Positions 1 to 7,124 of a stretch of 21,908 nt of DNA are shown in pieces. The stretch lies in NCBI GenBank assembly GCA_023245915.1, contig JAHFJK010000005.1, positions 1-21,908 of the forward strand. Direction: 5' to 3'. The notes below the pieces were generated by a model. The model saw only the letters and a program-made list of their open reading frames with translations, ran no database searches and was not told the origin of the DNA. The stretch's first letter is position 1; every line of letters starts with the position of its first letter. Position numbers and translations under genes: made by a program. Origin of the DNA: Candidatus Doudnabacteria bacterium. GTDB lineage: Bacteria > Patescibacteriota > Doudnabacteria > UBA920.

Positions 1-18
1 TATATATTTCTTTCATGA

Positions 19-60
19 ACCCCTGTTAGGAAGTTAAAATTCTTAACTTCTAACGGGGTA
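19..60. repeat. Inverted repeat, ACCCCGTTA family copy 1
   Basis: Near-perfect hairpin: a left arm at 19-37 (CCCCTGTTAGGAAGTTAA core) pairs with 43-60 (TTAACTTCTAACGGGGTA), with two single-base bulges. The terminal word TAACGGGGTA recurs at 21451-21460 and 21591-21600, and as its complement at 21361 and 21497, so this is one copy of a dispersed family. No coding function is visible. Confidence 0.75.
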
Positions 61-89
61 CATAGATTTTTTCTGCTATCCTAAAACTA

Positions 90-173
90 AAAATTTTGAT
101 TGGTGAGCTTGTCGAACCACAAAATTTTTATGAATTTTTTTGACCCTTCGACTTCTCTCAGGGATCAAAAAAT
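90..173. repeat. Two adjacent hairpins of the TTCGAC-type repeat family
   Basis: At 90-133 the arms AAAATTTTG..TGGT and ACCA.CAAAATTTT flank GAGCTTGTCGA. At 134-173 TTTTTTGAcCCT and AGGGaTCAAAAAA flank the core CCTTCGACTTCTCTCAGG (145-162). A close relative of the second core lies at 16445-16470 inside the broken tRNA gene. The cores resemble repeat words seen in many CPR genomes (general knowledge). Neither hairpin is followed by a U tract, so terminator function is not supported. Confidence 0.6.
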
Positions 174-430
174 TTAGTCTTGGAAAGCTTCTGATTCAAG
201 CCTTAAGTTACAGACTTCGACCCGGGTCTTATATAAGACTTAAATTTTTTATTAATCTTCAATCCGTTTTTTGCCTCCACTAAATTTACATTTACGGGGC
301 GCCTATTAGGCCCCCAAACGGGAGCAACCTATCCGCCTAAGGCGGACACACAACCCCCTGCCGGGGGCTAAAAAAATAGACTGTTTTTGCATTTTTTCCC
401 TGCTACATATTGCAGCAGTATCGACCTTTA
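174..430. other. Non-coding stretch with small palindromes
   Basis: No convincing ORF. Visible structures are the 14-base perfect palindrome GTCTTATATAAGAC at 226-239, TCCGCC-TAA-GGCGGA at 332-346, and a C5/G5 hairpin with loop TGCC at about 354-368. These look like degraded repeat insertions downstream of the minus-strand operon. No promoter or terminator can be assigned. Confidence 0.5.
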
Positions 431-478
431 AATGCAAACCCTTAGCTAAAAAATAGCTTTCAACTAAGGGTTTGTATT
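431..478. repeat. 15-bp-stem hairpin
   Basis: Arms AATGCAAACCCTTAG (431-445) and CTAAGGGTTTGTATT (464-478) pair over 15 positions with one G-U type mismatch and an 18-base loop. It could act as a bidirectional transcript-end hairpin for the minus-strand genes, but there is no clear T run on either side. Confidence 0.6.
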
Positions 479-483
479 TACAA

Positions 484-566
484 TTTACCCCGTCAAATAA
501 GATTTGAGCCGATTCTTAATAAACATAATGGAACCGGATAAATTTAAAATTATTTGACAGGGTGAA
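484..566. repeat. 83-bp palindromic element, ACCCCGT-A family copy 2
   Basis: Left arm TTTACCCCGTCAAATAA (484-500) and right arm TTATTTGACAGGGTGAA (550-566) are complementary over 17 positions with two transitions. Size and terminal word resemble the copies at 21361-21458 and 21497-21599. It overlaps the last third of the doubtful ORF at 485-781. Confidence 0.7.
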
Positions 567-781
567 CAGCAAATGAGCATTGCCGCTAAGTTTTGATTTA
601 GTTTCAAAAAATCTTTTTTAGGGACAAATAAAAAACCATTCCCGTTCCTATTAAAGCCTCCAATGGAAATGATCTTAGTTTTTGTTACTCGGGCATTATA
701 GCATAACTTTTTGTTATAAAAATTGCCTGGCAACCCTTTAAAACCTTTGGGCTTTTCCACATTTTTCAAATTTTCAAACAA
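485..781 (-). CDS. Doubtful 98-residue hypothetical protein
   Basis: An open frame with a TTG start. The protein is basic, with no signal, membrane segment or domain I recognise. A short stretch (about residues 42-55, GGFNRNGNGFLFVP) looks more protein-like than the rest. Its final ~27 codons are read straight through the palindromic element at 484-566, so either the element has supplied a new C-terminus or the frame is fortuitous. It lies on the same strand downstream of the pilus operon with a 141-base gap and no evident ribosome binding site. Probably spurious or decaying. Confidence 0.25.
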   Translation of the reverse strand: MFENLKNVEKPKGFKGLPGNFYNKKLCYNARVTKTKIISIGGFNRNGNGFLFVPKKDFLKLNQNLAAMLICCSPCQIILNLSGSIMFIKNRLKSYLTG

Positions 782-920
782 AACCTAAAATTTTCTGTGC
801 ATAACTTGTGGCTAAGAAACAATAATTTGAGGATAACCGGCAAAAATTAAATTTTCTAACTGACCGGCCAGACCAGCCTGAACTTTTTGTCAAGCAAAGC
901 CAAGGTTGCCTATCTTTGCG

Positions 921-944
921 GGTTACCGGTTAGGTACCGTAACC
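921..944. other. Hairpin over the final stop of the pilus operon
   Basis: GGTTAC..GGT and ACC..GTAACC pair around a five-base loop, enclosing the TAA stop at 923-925. There is no U tract after it on the minus strand, so it may be an mRNA 3'-end structure rather than an intrinsic terminator. Confidence 0.4.
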
Positions 945-1744
945 TGAATTTTCCTGCCCACGCTGCCGTTTTGAGTGTTGACAATTACCGCTGTCTTGCC
1001 GACATAAGGCAAACCTTTGGGGGTAACCCCGTCGACGGCATAAGTCGCCACGGAAAAATAAATGTTGCTTACTCCGCTGGGATTGGTAAAAACCAATTCC
1101 TGCTGTAAATTAGGGTCCAGGGTCCAGGAAACGATGGGGTTGGTAGTTGGGGTTAGCTGGACAGAGCCGGCAGAGGTCAGTACGGCTCCGCCGGGTTCTG
1201 ACGGTGCCTGCCAATAACTTTCCCCCTCAACCGTGCAGGGATCGCCTGAAAAGCTATTTGGATCCCACTGGCATAAGTAGGCGTATAATGAATCACTGCC
1301 GCTGTTGGTTGGAATGTAGGTGACGGTAACCTTGCCAAAAGAACAGCCGCTGGTTGTTGCCACGGAGCCGCAAAAATCATATTTCACATCGGTGGAAGTA
1401 AAAGTAGCATTAGTTAAAATTTTGCCGCTAAAAATTGGCGTGGATATGCCGCTGACTTCCGGCGGGCCATTTAGGCTGACATTGTTGTCAAACAGGGTGT
1501 AATAAGTTGGGCTGCTGACTTTTCTTATGAGGTTGAAGAATGCCTGCTCACCCAGACCGGTCGCGCCATACAGCGCGCCTTCGGTTTTCAGCAAATCCCC
1601 CGAACTCCTGACCTCAATAAATATTACGGTAGATAGAGAAAAACTGATGGCCAGAATGGCGGACAAAAGCAAAATACCCAAAAGCAGGGTTACGCCCGGC
1701 TGGTGATTTTTGGATGAAAAAAATTTGCCAATTATACTTTTCAT
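923..1744 (-). CDS. Minor pilin, PilX/GspK-like
   Basis: 273 residues. The N-terminus (K-H-Q-P-G then VTLLLGILLLSAILAISFS) is a class III-like signal: a basic leader, a Gly at residue 17, then a ~22-residue hydrophobic helix. The position after Gly is Val and position +5 is Leu, so the Glu5 of ordinary pilins is absent. Lack of Glu5 is typical of GspK-type tip subunits. The rest is a Ser/Thr/Gly-rich secreted domain with Cys pairs (about residues 121/130 and 158/168). It is the last gene of the H-I-J-K ordered minor pilin set. Its start codon directly abuts the preceding stop with no gap, suggesting translational coupling. The stop lies in a hairpin (921-944). The PilX/GspK assignment is from position, signal type and length, not from a domain match. 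Confidence 0.75.
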   Translation of the reverse strand: MKSIIGKFFSSKNHQPGVTLLLGILLLSAILAISFSLSTVIFIEVRSSGDLLKTEGALYGATGLGEQAFFNLIRKVSSPTYYTLFDNNVSLNGPPEVSGISTPIFSGKILTNATFTSTDVKYDFCGSVATTSGCSFGKVTVTYIPTNSGSDSLYAYLCQWDPNSFSGDPCTVEGESYWQAPSEPGGAVLTSAGSVQLTPTTNPIVSWTLDPNLQQELVFTNPSGVSNIYFSVATYAVDGVTPKGLPYVGKTAVIVNTQNGSVGRKIQVTVPNR

Positions 1745-2455
1745 TTAAGGCGAATTAGGAATATCATATTTACTGGTGGAAACGCTGGTCTGGTAATAAA
1801 TGGGCACCTGTTCCCCGGTCGGCAATTTGGCCGTAAACTTAGCCAAAATGACCACTACTGGCTGAGCTTTCGGGTTGTCTGGAGTGTAAGCATCAAGCCG
1901 GGGGCGGACAATAAACTTAAGTTTGTCTACGCTGAAGTTAGGCGGGTTAAGAACCTGGGCAGAGAGCGAACCTTTAGCCACCAGCAGGTTATAGCTGTGT
2001 CCTGCCGGCGCGGAAAACACTCCCAAACCCGCGGGCTGGATGGGGCTGCCGTCATCTCCATAATATATACACAGCTCATTACTGTCTGTGTCCAAAATAC
2101 CCAGGACATTGCTTTCAGCTGAATAGCCGACGCCACGAACCTGGTCGCAGGGTGCGGGCAAACTGGAGTCCTGTGTTCCCCCGGGATCCACAAATCCGTA
2201 GTCAACCTGGCCGTTTCTGAGCTGTTTAACTACATATTCCATCAAATTGCGCATGCCTTGAGATGCCTGCCTTAAGGCCTCGCCGCGCCGGTTGATTTTT
2301 AGAACATAATCAAAAAGCGAGAGCAACGACGCGAACACCACAACAAAAATCGTGGTCGCCACCAGAATTTCCATCAGGGTAAACCCCTGCCGCAGATGGG
2401 ACGCAGATTTTATACGAATATCGTGCGTTATATTTTTGTACAAAAAATCTTCCAT
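1745..2455 (-). CDS. Minor pilin, PilW/GspJ-like prepilin
   Basis: 236 residues. A type III signal is clear: a 24-residue leader ending in Arg-Gln-Gly, cleavage before Phe25, then FTLMEILVATTIFVVVFASL with Glu29 at mature position 5. The leader is unusually long, and its last part (KSASHLRQ) is encoded by a repeat word pair (2391-2408). After the helix comes an amphipathic stretch (RRGEALRQASQGMRNLMEYV) typical of PilW/PulJ proteins, then a beta-rich C-terminal domain with two Cys. The protein is inserted in the inner membrane, cleaved by the prepilin peptidase encoded upstream and expected to sit at or near the pilus tip with its neighbours. The next gene starts immediately after its stop. 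Confidence 0.85.
   Translation of the reverse strand: MEDFLYKNITHDIRIKSASHLRQGFTLMEILVATTIFVVVFASLLSLFDYVLKINRRGEALRQASQGMRNLMEYVVKQLRNGQVDYGFVDPGGTQDSSLPAPCDQVRGVGYSAESNVLGILDTDSNELCIYYGDDGSPIQPAGLGVFSAPAGHSYNLLVAKGSLSAQVLNPPNFSVDKLKFIVRPRLDAYTPDNPKAQPVVVILAKFTAKLPTGEQVPIYYQTSVSTSKYDIPNSP
2391..2408 (-). repeat. TCNGCGT word pair inside the pilW-like leader
   Basis: On the minus strand, TCTGCGT-CCCA-TCTGCGG: two words 11 bases apart with N = T. The segment matches the 3' half of the array at 2514-2554 (TCCGCGTCCCATCCGCGG) except that both N bases differ in the same way. It is translated as part of the cleaved prepilin leader. Confidence 0.7.
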
Positions 2456-2513
2456 AATTTTTTAGCTGATTAAGGGCGGAACATTACCCGAAAGTAAAGC
2501 CGAAATAATATCA

Positions 2514-2554
2514 TCTGCGTTTTTTCCGCGTCCATATCCGCGTCCCATCCGCGG
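2514..2554. repeat. Four-word TCNGCGT array, spacing 11-12-11
   Basis: Words begin at 2514 (TCTGCGT), 2525 (TCCGCGT), 2537 (TCCGCGT) and 2548 (TCCGCGG). The spacing of 11, 12 and 11 bases is identical to the array at 19881-19921. It fills most of the gap between the PilV-like and PilW-like genes. The origin of the array is unknown. Confidence 0.75.
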
Positions 2555-3337
2555 CTAATAATTTTTCCAGTTAGTCAAAAAAGTGTCCAGCTCCACGGAG
2601 CATGTGCCCAAGCCCGGCCAGTCAGCGGATACGGGACAATTTCTGTCTGTCCACCAGACCTGGGATTGGACTTTTAGCAGAGGACCGGTGTCCTGATCAA
2701 AGGGCGCGCTGTTTATTTTAGTCAGCGTAATTTTCCGGCAATACTCGGCTCTGCCGGCAGAATTGTCGCAAGCTACGCCATTGGAAGGCGTGTTATAAAA
2801 ACCCGTAGCCGGCATGGAACTGTCAAAATTCAATCCGAATTTTGAGGTATCCTTCTTCAGTGCCCAAAGGTTGGGAGCAGCGGCATCAAAACTCAAATAA
2901 TAGCTGGCAGCGGGGGGACCGTCGCCATGGCACTGGGCGCTTTGGGTGGGGTTGATGCAATAAGGCACAATGTTATTGTGAAAATCACCAATCCAATTAA
3001 CATAACAATTGGCCCTATTAGGCAGGCCGGCGGTAAAATCATAACAGCCGGCCGGCGGTACGCTTAAGCTATCAGTCAGCCAATTGGTATCGCGCATGTT
3101 CCTGACCGCCTCAACCCCTTCACGCGCCAGTCCGGTGGCAATTATCTCTTTAACTATACTGGTCGAGGAATTCAAAGCGTAAATCGCCAGCCCCACAGCT
3201 GCCGATACGCCCATGACCAAAATAAATAACGCGGCCAAAGTTTCAATTAGGGTTTGCCCTTTTTGGAGGTTGGAGGTTGGAGGTTGGAGGTTGGAGGTTG
3301 TCATTGTTTTAGTCGCGTTATGGATCCGCGTGCACAT
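2555..3337 (-). CDS. Minor pilin, PilV/GspI-like prepilin
   Basis: 260 residues from the first ATG, or 249 from the ATG at 3304. The cleavage site is Lys-Gly|Gln (residues 27/28), followed by QTLIETLAALFILVMGVSAA, with Glu32 at mature position 5. The Gln at mature position 1 is less usual than Phe. The downstream stretch (ATGLAREGVEAVRNMRDTN) matches the PilV/GspI pattern. The secreted domain has several Cys that could form disulfides. The leader is built almost entirely from repeat words: TCNGCGT words at the first ATG and five heptamers (3263-3297) after the second. Neither ATG has a convincing Shine-Dalgarno sequence. It is second in the H-I-J-K minor pilin series, 8 bases after the FimT-like gene. 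Confidence 0.85.
   Translation of the reverse strand: MCTRIHNATKTMTTSNLQPPTSNLQKGQTLIETLAALFILVMGVSAAVGLAIYALNSSTSIVKEIIATGLAREGVEAVRNMRDTNWLTDSLSVPPAGCYDFTAGLPNRANCYVNWIGDFHNNIVPYCINPTQSAQCHGDGPPAASYYLSFDAAAPNLWALKKDTSKFGLNFDSSMPATGFYNTPSNGVACDNSAGRAEYCRKITLTKINSAPFDQDTGPLLKVQSQVWWTDRNCPVSADWPGLGTCSVELDTFLTNWKNY
3263..3297. repeat. Heptamer tandem array (TTGGAGG)x5 in a prepilin leader
   Basis: Five perfect copies of TTGGAGG. On the coding (minus) strand they read CCTCCAA and encode the leader segment TSNLQPPTSNLQ just before the prepilin cleavage site. Because 7 is not a multiple of 3, gain or loss of a unit would shift the frame relative to the ATG at 3304 or 3337. Confidence 0.9.
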
Positions 3338-3343
3338 CCGCAG
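3313..3343. repeat. Degenerate TCNGCGT array at the PilV-like start
   Basis: TCGCGT (3313), TCCGCGT (3325) and TCCGCAG (3337), spaced 12 and 12. The upstream ATG of the PilV-like gene (3337) lies in it, so the extra N-terminal residues MCTRIHN are encoded by repeat sequence. Confidence 0.6.
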
Positions 3344-3345
3344 CT

Positions 3346-4089
3346 TTAATCAAAACTCACGGCTCCGGTAATCCCGTTAATAGTCACTCTCCTGCTAATG
3401 GCCCCTGTGAAATCGCTTAAGGTCATAATCATAAAGGAATCTGTACTGGCGCTGCAGACCGGCGGGATGGGGGGGTTGCCATTGCCGGCGTCGCAAACCG
3501 TGTTGGACTGAAAATTAATAATTTTACTGCGATAGTCATCGCTTAAATTCAGGTTTTGGGGACTGGTGGTTAAATTGGCCGGAGAGCAGCCGTCGTTCAA
3601 AATAATTTTACCGAACGGCGCGGCAAAAGCCGCTACAGCGCAAGCCGGCGAGCTGAAAATATTTTGCGTGGCCGGGTTTAGCCTGTTGGTAATAATAACC
3701 GGACTGCTGGCGGCAAAACGGATATTGGCAGGTAAATTAATTGTCTCCATATCTTCCACCGCCGGCTGGCTGAAAGCCTGGGTTATGGCCTGAATAGTGT
3801 ATTTTTGAGGCCTGGTTATATCTATCTTCAACAGATAATACTGGGCGATTTGTCCGGAGGGGGGGGTCCTGGCTGACAAGGTATAGCTTTGGATTTTTCG
3901 GATATTGCTGACCAGCTCGTTTTCGGCTATAGCCAGGTTTCTGGCATCGCGCTGTCCGGCTAAATTGATGCTCAAAACTGAAATTAAAGTCACCATAATC
4001 ACAATTACAACCAGGAGCTCAATGAGGGTAAACCCCGCTCCACTTTGGAGATTGGAGGTTGGATGATAATTTTTTAAAAACTGCAACAT
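3346..4089 (-). CDS. Minor pilin, FimT/GspH-like prepilin
   Basis: 247 residues. The leader ends at Gly19, then FTLIELLVVIVIMVTLISVLS gives the classic type III signal with Glu24 at mature position 5. The segment after the helix (RNLAIAENELVSNIRKIQSYTLSA) matches the GspH/FimT pattern of one long N-terminal helix. The C-terminal half is beta-rich with two Cys pairs. The leader residues HPTSNLQ are encoded by three heptamer-derived units (4045-4065), the same words found in the next gene's leader. It is the first gene of the four-pilin module, 62 bases downstream of the prepilin peptidase, and is preceded by a likely internal promoter (4143-4172). Minor pilins of this type prime pilus assembly. 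Confidence 0.87.
   Translation of the reverse strand: MLQFLKNYHPTSNLQSGAGFTLIELLVVIVIMVTLISVLSINLAGQRDARNLAIAENELVSNIRKIQSYTLSARTPPSGQIAQYYLLKIDITRPQKYTIQAITQAFSQPAVEDMETINLPANIRFAASSPVIITNRLNPATQNIFSSPACAVAAFAAPFGKIILNDGCSPANLTTSPQNLNLSDDYRSKIINFQSNTVCDAGNGNPPIPPVCSASTDSFMIMTLSDFTGAISRRVTINGITGAVSFD
4045..4065. repeat. Degenerate heptamer array in the FimT-like leader
   Basis: Units TTGGAGA, TTGGAGG and TTGGATG, in register with the same kind of array at 3263-3297. They encode HPTSNLQ just upstream of the cleavage site. Confidence 0.75.
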
Positions 4090-4142
4090 TTTGTTTCAAA
4101 ATTGTAATTTTTTTACTCTCGCGATTATCAATTTCTGCGCTT

Positions 4143-4172
4143 ATTATACTATCAAATACCTAAAAACGCCAA
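4143..4172 (-). promoter_or_regulatory. Probable internal promoter for the minor pilins
   Basis: On the minus strand a perfect TATAAT (4143-4148) is preceded by TTGGCG (4167-4172) at an 18-base spacing. It overlaps the 3' end of the prepilin peptidase gene and would start transcription about 45-50 bases before the FimT-like ATG. The -10 is perfect but the -35 matches only about three of six positions. Confidence 0.45.
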
Positions 4173-4973
4173 ATACCACTCAAGAAGCTTTTCCCCGTAA
4201 AATAAAACCACTATAGCCGCGGGAGTTAAAAATACTCCAAACGGCACCTTGCTTTTTAAAGTTTTTTTTCCAGACACAAGCAACAAAACGGAAACCACGC
4301 CGCCCAAAATAATGCCTGCAAACAGAGTCAGCCCGACTAAACGCAAACCCGCGGCCGCCCCTAAAAACAGCATTAATTCCACGTCGCCAAAACCCATCCA
4401 CAGCCCCGCTTCTCCTCTACGCCATTTGGAAGCATACCACAAGGCCAATATGGGCAAAGCGCCGGCAATGGAGCCTAAGAGAGATGATAAAAAAAGAGAA
4501 GGGACGGACAAGACAGCATGATGGGCTATGGCATCAAGGGCCAGATTAACCAGCCACAAAACCGCGGTGAGCGGCAAAACGACATTGGATAAAATAATAT
4601 AATCTTCCAGGTCGACCACAAAAGTAATAACACAAACGGATATTACCAGCCAAAATTTTAGCAATAGTAAAAAATCCGCCGCTTGCACGGGCCGGACAGC
4701 CGCATACGCCCAGACAAAGAGCAGGCCCGAAATCAGCTCAATAATTAAATACCGGAAAGAAATCTTTTTACCGCAATAGCGGCATTTGCCCCCCAGCATC
4801 AAAAAGCTTAAGATGGGAATCAAGTCAAAAATTCCCAGGGTCTGATGGCAGTTAGCGCAGGCGGACCTGCCGGTCAATGCTTTGCCCTCAGGCAGGCGCA
4901 AAATCGCCACATTCAAAAAACTGCCCACAGCTGAACCAAAAATAAATATTAGCAGCAATATTAAAACCTGCAT
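4152..4973 (-). CDS. pilD: Prepilin peptidase (A24 family), PilD-like
   Basis: 274 residues from the chosen ATG. An in-frame start at 5048 would overlap the upstream gene by 70 bases and add a non-membrane extension, whereas 4973 begins 4 bases after that gene's stop and starts directly with the first membrane helix. The N-terminal domain carries the two CxxC pairs (C39/C42 and C64/C67) of bifunctional prepilin peptidases, usually zinc-binding. The two catalytic aspartates of the aspartic protease fold are D121 (VDLEDYIIL) and D197 in GFGD; the usual GxGDxK continues here as GFGDVEL. About seven or eight membrane helices are visible. It cleaves the leaders of the five prepilins in this locus at the cytoplasmic face of the membrane. 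Whether it also N-methylates, as the CxxC-containing family members do, cannot be seen. Confidence 0.93.
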   Translation of the reverse strand: MQVLILLLIFIFGSAVGSFLNVAILRLPEGKALTGRSACANCHQTLGIFDLIPILSFLMLGGKCRYCGKKISFRYLIIELISGLLFVWAYAAVRPVQAADFLLLLKFWLVISVCVITFVVDLEDYIILSNVVLPLTAVLWLVNLALDAIAHHAVLSVPSLFLSSLLGSIAGALPILALWYASKWRRGEAGLWMGFGDVELMLFLGAAAGLRLVGLTLFAGIILGGVVSVLLLVSGKKTLKSKVPFGVFLTPAAIVVLFYGEKLLEWYLAFLGI

Positions 4974-4977
4974 AAAA

Positions 4978-6978
4978 TTAATCCAACCTGCCCAGTTCCA
5001 GATGGACAAACAAAGGCAGCTTGCTGATATCTGGAGTCCCTTTGGCAAATTTCAGTAGGGTTAAAAATGGTGTGGGATCGTCAAACTTTCGCGCCGCGCT
5101 CTCCAGGGTTTGCAAAAACATGAATCTGTTTCCTTCCAACTGGTAAATTTTGGCCAAAAACATCCAGGCCTCTATATTTTGAGAGGATAAATTCAATCCT
5201 TTACGGACATTATTTATGGCTGAATCATAATTGCCAAAAATAAACTCAAACTGGCCCAATGAAAAATAGTTATTGGCCGCGGCCGGATCCAGCAGTAAGG
5301 CCGTGTTGAAGCCGTCCAGAATCTTTTGTTTATAAGCTAAATTATGGGTTTGGTATAAAAACAAATAATACAAATTGGCTGTCTGAATGTAAGTATGGCT
5401 TCTGTGCTGGTGGAAATGGCTGAATGAGTCTATGTTGCGGCTTACAGAATTTTCCGGCAGACCGGAATAAATACTGCTTGCCGCCAGGTACTCATAATAC
5501 AAACTGTTGGCCGGGTTTAAATAAATCGCGGCGCGGGCTAATTTGTAAGCCGGTAAAAATTTCCGGCTGTTGTAATTTTTGACGCTAAAATAAAACAAAT
5601 GTTCCGCGGCAATAAAGCATAGCGCGTAAATAATTAAACTCCAGCCTAAAACCCGGCCAAGGCTCATAAAAATGGCTTTGGGAAATTTAAAAACAGTCTG
5701 TTCAAAAAACAGCGCGCTAATTAAAAAAGCCAAAGCCGCATAGCAGGGAATGGCAACGGGAGAAAACAAAGCCGCCACCAGCCAGGCTAGAATTGCCGAG
5801 GCCGCGGCAATAGCGGCAAGGACATTTTCAGAATTTTCAGTTCGCAAAAACTTTTTAAAGTTTACAGCCAGGGGGTAAAAAATTAAAAATAAAAACAACA
5901 GTAACAAAGGCAGGCCCCCGGTGACGGCTAAATGCAGGGGCAAATTGTGCGGATCGTCAAAAAAACCTGTGGTTATGGAACTTAAAGCCCGGTGGCTTTC
6001 AAAAAATGTTTCAAAATTTCCCGGGCCCTGTCCAAAAATTGGCTGTGATTTAATAGCCTGCCAGCTTAGGCCCCAAATGCCAAGCCGATTTTGAATATTG
6101 CTTTCCTTCAAGCTGATAGTTTGGCCCAGGGCGCCGGGACGGGCGAAGTTAAAAAATCCCAGGGCCAAACCTAAAGCTAAGGCCAAACACAGCAGGCACA
6201 AACCCACGAATTTTAGTGAAACAAATTTTTTGAAAACCAAGCCTAAAGCTATGGCGGAAAAAATTCCCGTAAACATTGCCAGCAAACTGCCGCGGCTGGA
6301 AAATATTATTACCGCCCAAATTTGTAAAAATAAACTTAAGCTATAGTAAACGCGCGCCCAAAAGTTTTTTGAGCCATACAACAAATATAAGCCCACCGGA
6401 ACAAAACAGGCTATGAACATGCCGGAAAAATTAGGGTTGCCCAAAAAACTGGGAGCCGCGCGGGAGAATAGCTCTACAGTTTGTCCGCCATAATAGCCAA
6501 AGCCCACACTCTGCAGCAGCCCCCAAACCGCTGTCAGGCCCGCGCAAAAAAACCAAACTCTAATTAGTGTCCATAACCGGGCTTGGCTAATTCCTGACAG
6601 CAAAAAAAGCAATACCGACCAAACCAGGTAAAATAAAAAACCGCTGGTAAACCGCGGATAAAAACCAAAAAAGGCATAATTTTTATCCCCAGCCAGCAGG
6701 CTGGCAATCAAGGCCCAAACTAAAAATAAAACTAAAGCCAAAAAAAAAGTCCGGTTGGCCCGTAAGCTAAAGCTATTTAAGTCAGGCTTTGTAAATTTTT
6801 TGACAAACTTGAGGCAGGCACAACCGGTCAACAGCATGAGCAGGCCAAATTTGATAATCTCATAATTTTCATAATTAAAATAGTCAAAAGCCAGGGGGAT
6901 AAGCAGGGCAATTAAAAATAACAGGCCAAATAGTTGATCCTGTCGATAAGGCAGACGGAATTTGCTAACATTGACCAT
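4978..6978 (-). CDS. O-antigen ligase / PglL-like membrane protein with TPR tail
   Basis: 666 residues. Residues ~15-440 form about 10-12 membrane helices with the Wzy/WaaL/PglL family signatures: SSRG near 227-230, RLGIWGLSW...FGQGPGNFE near 298-323, and the periplasmic-loop motif DDPHNLPLHLAVTGG near 341-355 with its conserved His. From about residue 470 there is a soluble tail with TPR-like helical pairs (for example ALLLDPAAANNYFSLGQFEF). Family members polymerise or ligate lipid-linked glycans; PglL-type members transfer them to pilins. Its place between the pilin genes and the prepilin peptidase favours pilin or surface-protein O-glycosylation, but this is inferred from context only. 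It overlaps nothing and has a 4-base gap to pilD. Confidence 0.8.
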   Translation of the reverse strand: MVNVSKFRLPYRQDQLFGLLFLIALLIPLAFDYFNYENYEIIKFGLLMLLTGCACLKFVKKFTKPDLNSFSLRANRTFFLALVLFLVWALIASLLAGDKNYAFFGFYPRFTSGFLFYLVWSVLLFLLSGISQARLWTLIRVWFFCAGLTAVWGLLQSVGFGYYGGQTVELFSRAAPSFLGNPNFSGMFIACFVPVGLYLLYGSKNFWARVYYSLSLFLQIWAVIIFSSRGSLLAMFTGIFSAIALGLVFKKFVSLKFVGLCLLCLALALGLALGFFNFARPGALGQTISLKESNIQNRLGIWGLSWQAIKSQPIFGQGPGNFETFFESHRALSSITTGFFDDPHNLPLHLAVTGGLPLLLLFLFLIFYPLAVNFKKFLRTENSENVLAAIAAASAILAWLVAALFSPVAIPCYAALAFLISALFFEQTVFKFPKAIFMSLGRVLGWSLIIYALCFIAAEHLFYFSVKNYNSRKFLPAYKLARAAIYLNPANSLYYEYLAASSIYSGLPENSVSRNIDSFSHFHQHRSHTYIQTANLYYLFLYQTHNLAYKQKILDGFNTALLLDPAAANNYFSLGQFEFIFGNYDSAINNVRKGLNLSSQNIEAWMFLAKIYQLEGNRFMFLQTLESAARKFDDPTPFLTLLKFAKGTPDISKLPLFVHLELGRLD

Positions 6979-7017
6979 AACTAAATTATTCCAATTTATT
7001 TTCTATTTCTGCCCAAC

Positions 7018-7124
7018 TAGTGCGCCTTTAATTTAAATTTGACTACTCAACCCAAACCATAATCCCAATTTTATTGGACAATTCAATCATCCCAACTGGC
7101 AAAATTTAAATTATTGGCGCACAA
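7018..7124. repeat. 107-bp palindromic element E1 (TAGTGYGCC family)
   Basis: Arms 7018-7039 (TAGTGCGCC then TTTAATTTAAATT) and 7103-7124 are complementary over 22 positions with three mismatches. The right arm overlaps the 3' end of the pilin-like gene and encodes its last residues LVRQ and the TAA stop. A second copy with the same arms and a similar interior (AATTTTATTGG) lies at 9540-9648. Confidence 0.85.

Noticed and set aside
354..375. Rho-independent terminator at the C5/G5 hairpin
   Set aside because: The homopolymer run after the stem is A on the plus strand, and on the minus strand the T run precedes the stem.
794..840. Replication origin signal
   Set aside because: A single near-match to a DnaA box (TTATGCACA on the minus strand) with no cluster and no dnaA or dnaN nearby.
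4974..5048. Upstream start for the prepilin peptidase
   Set aside because: It would overlap the preceding gene by 70 bases and put a non-conserved segment before the first membrane helix.
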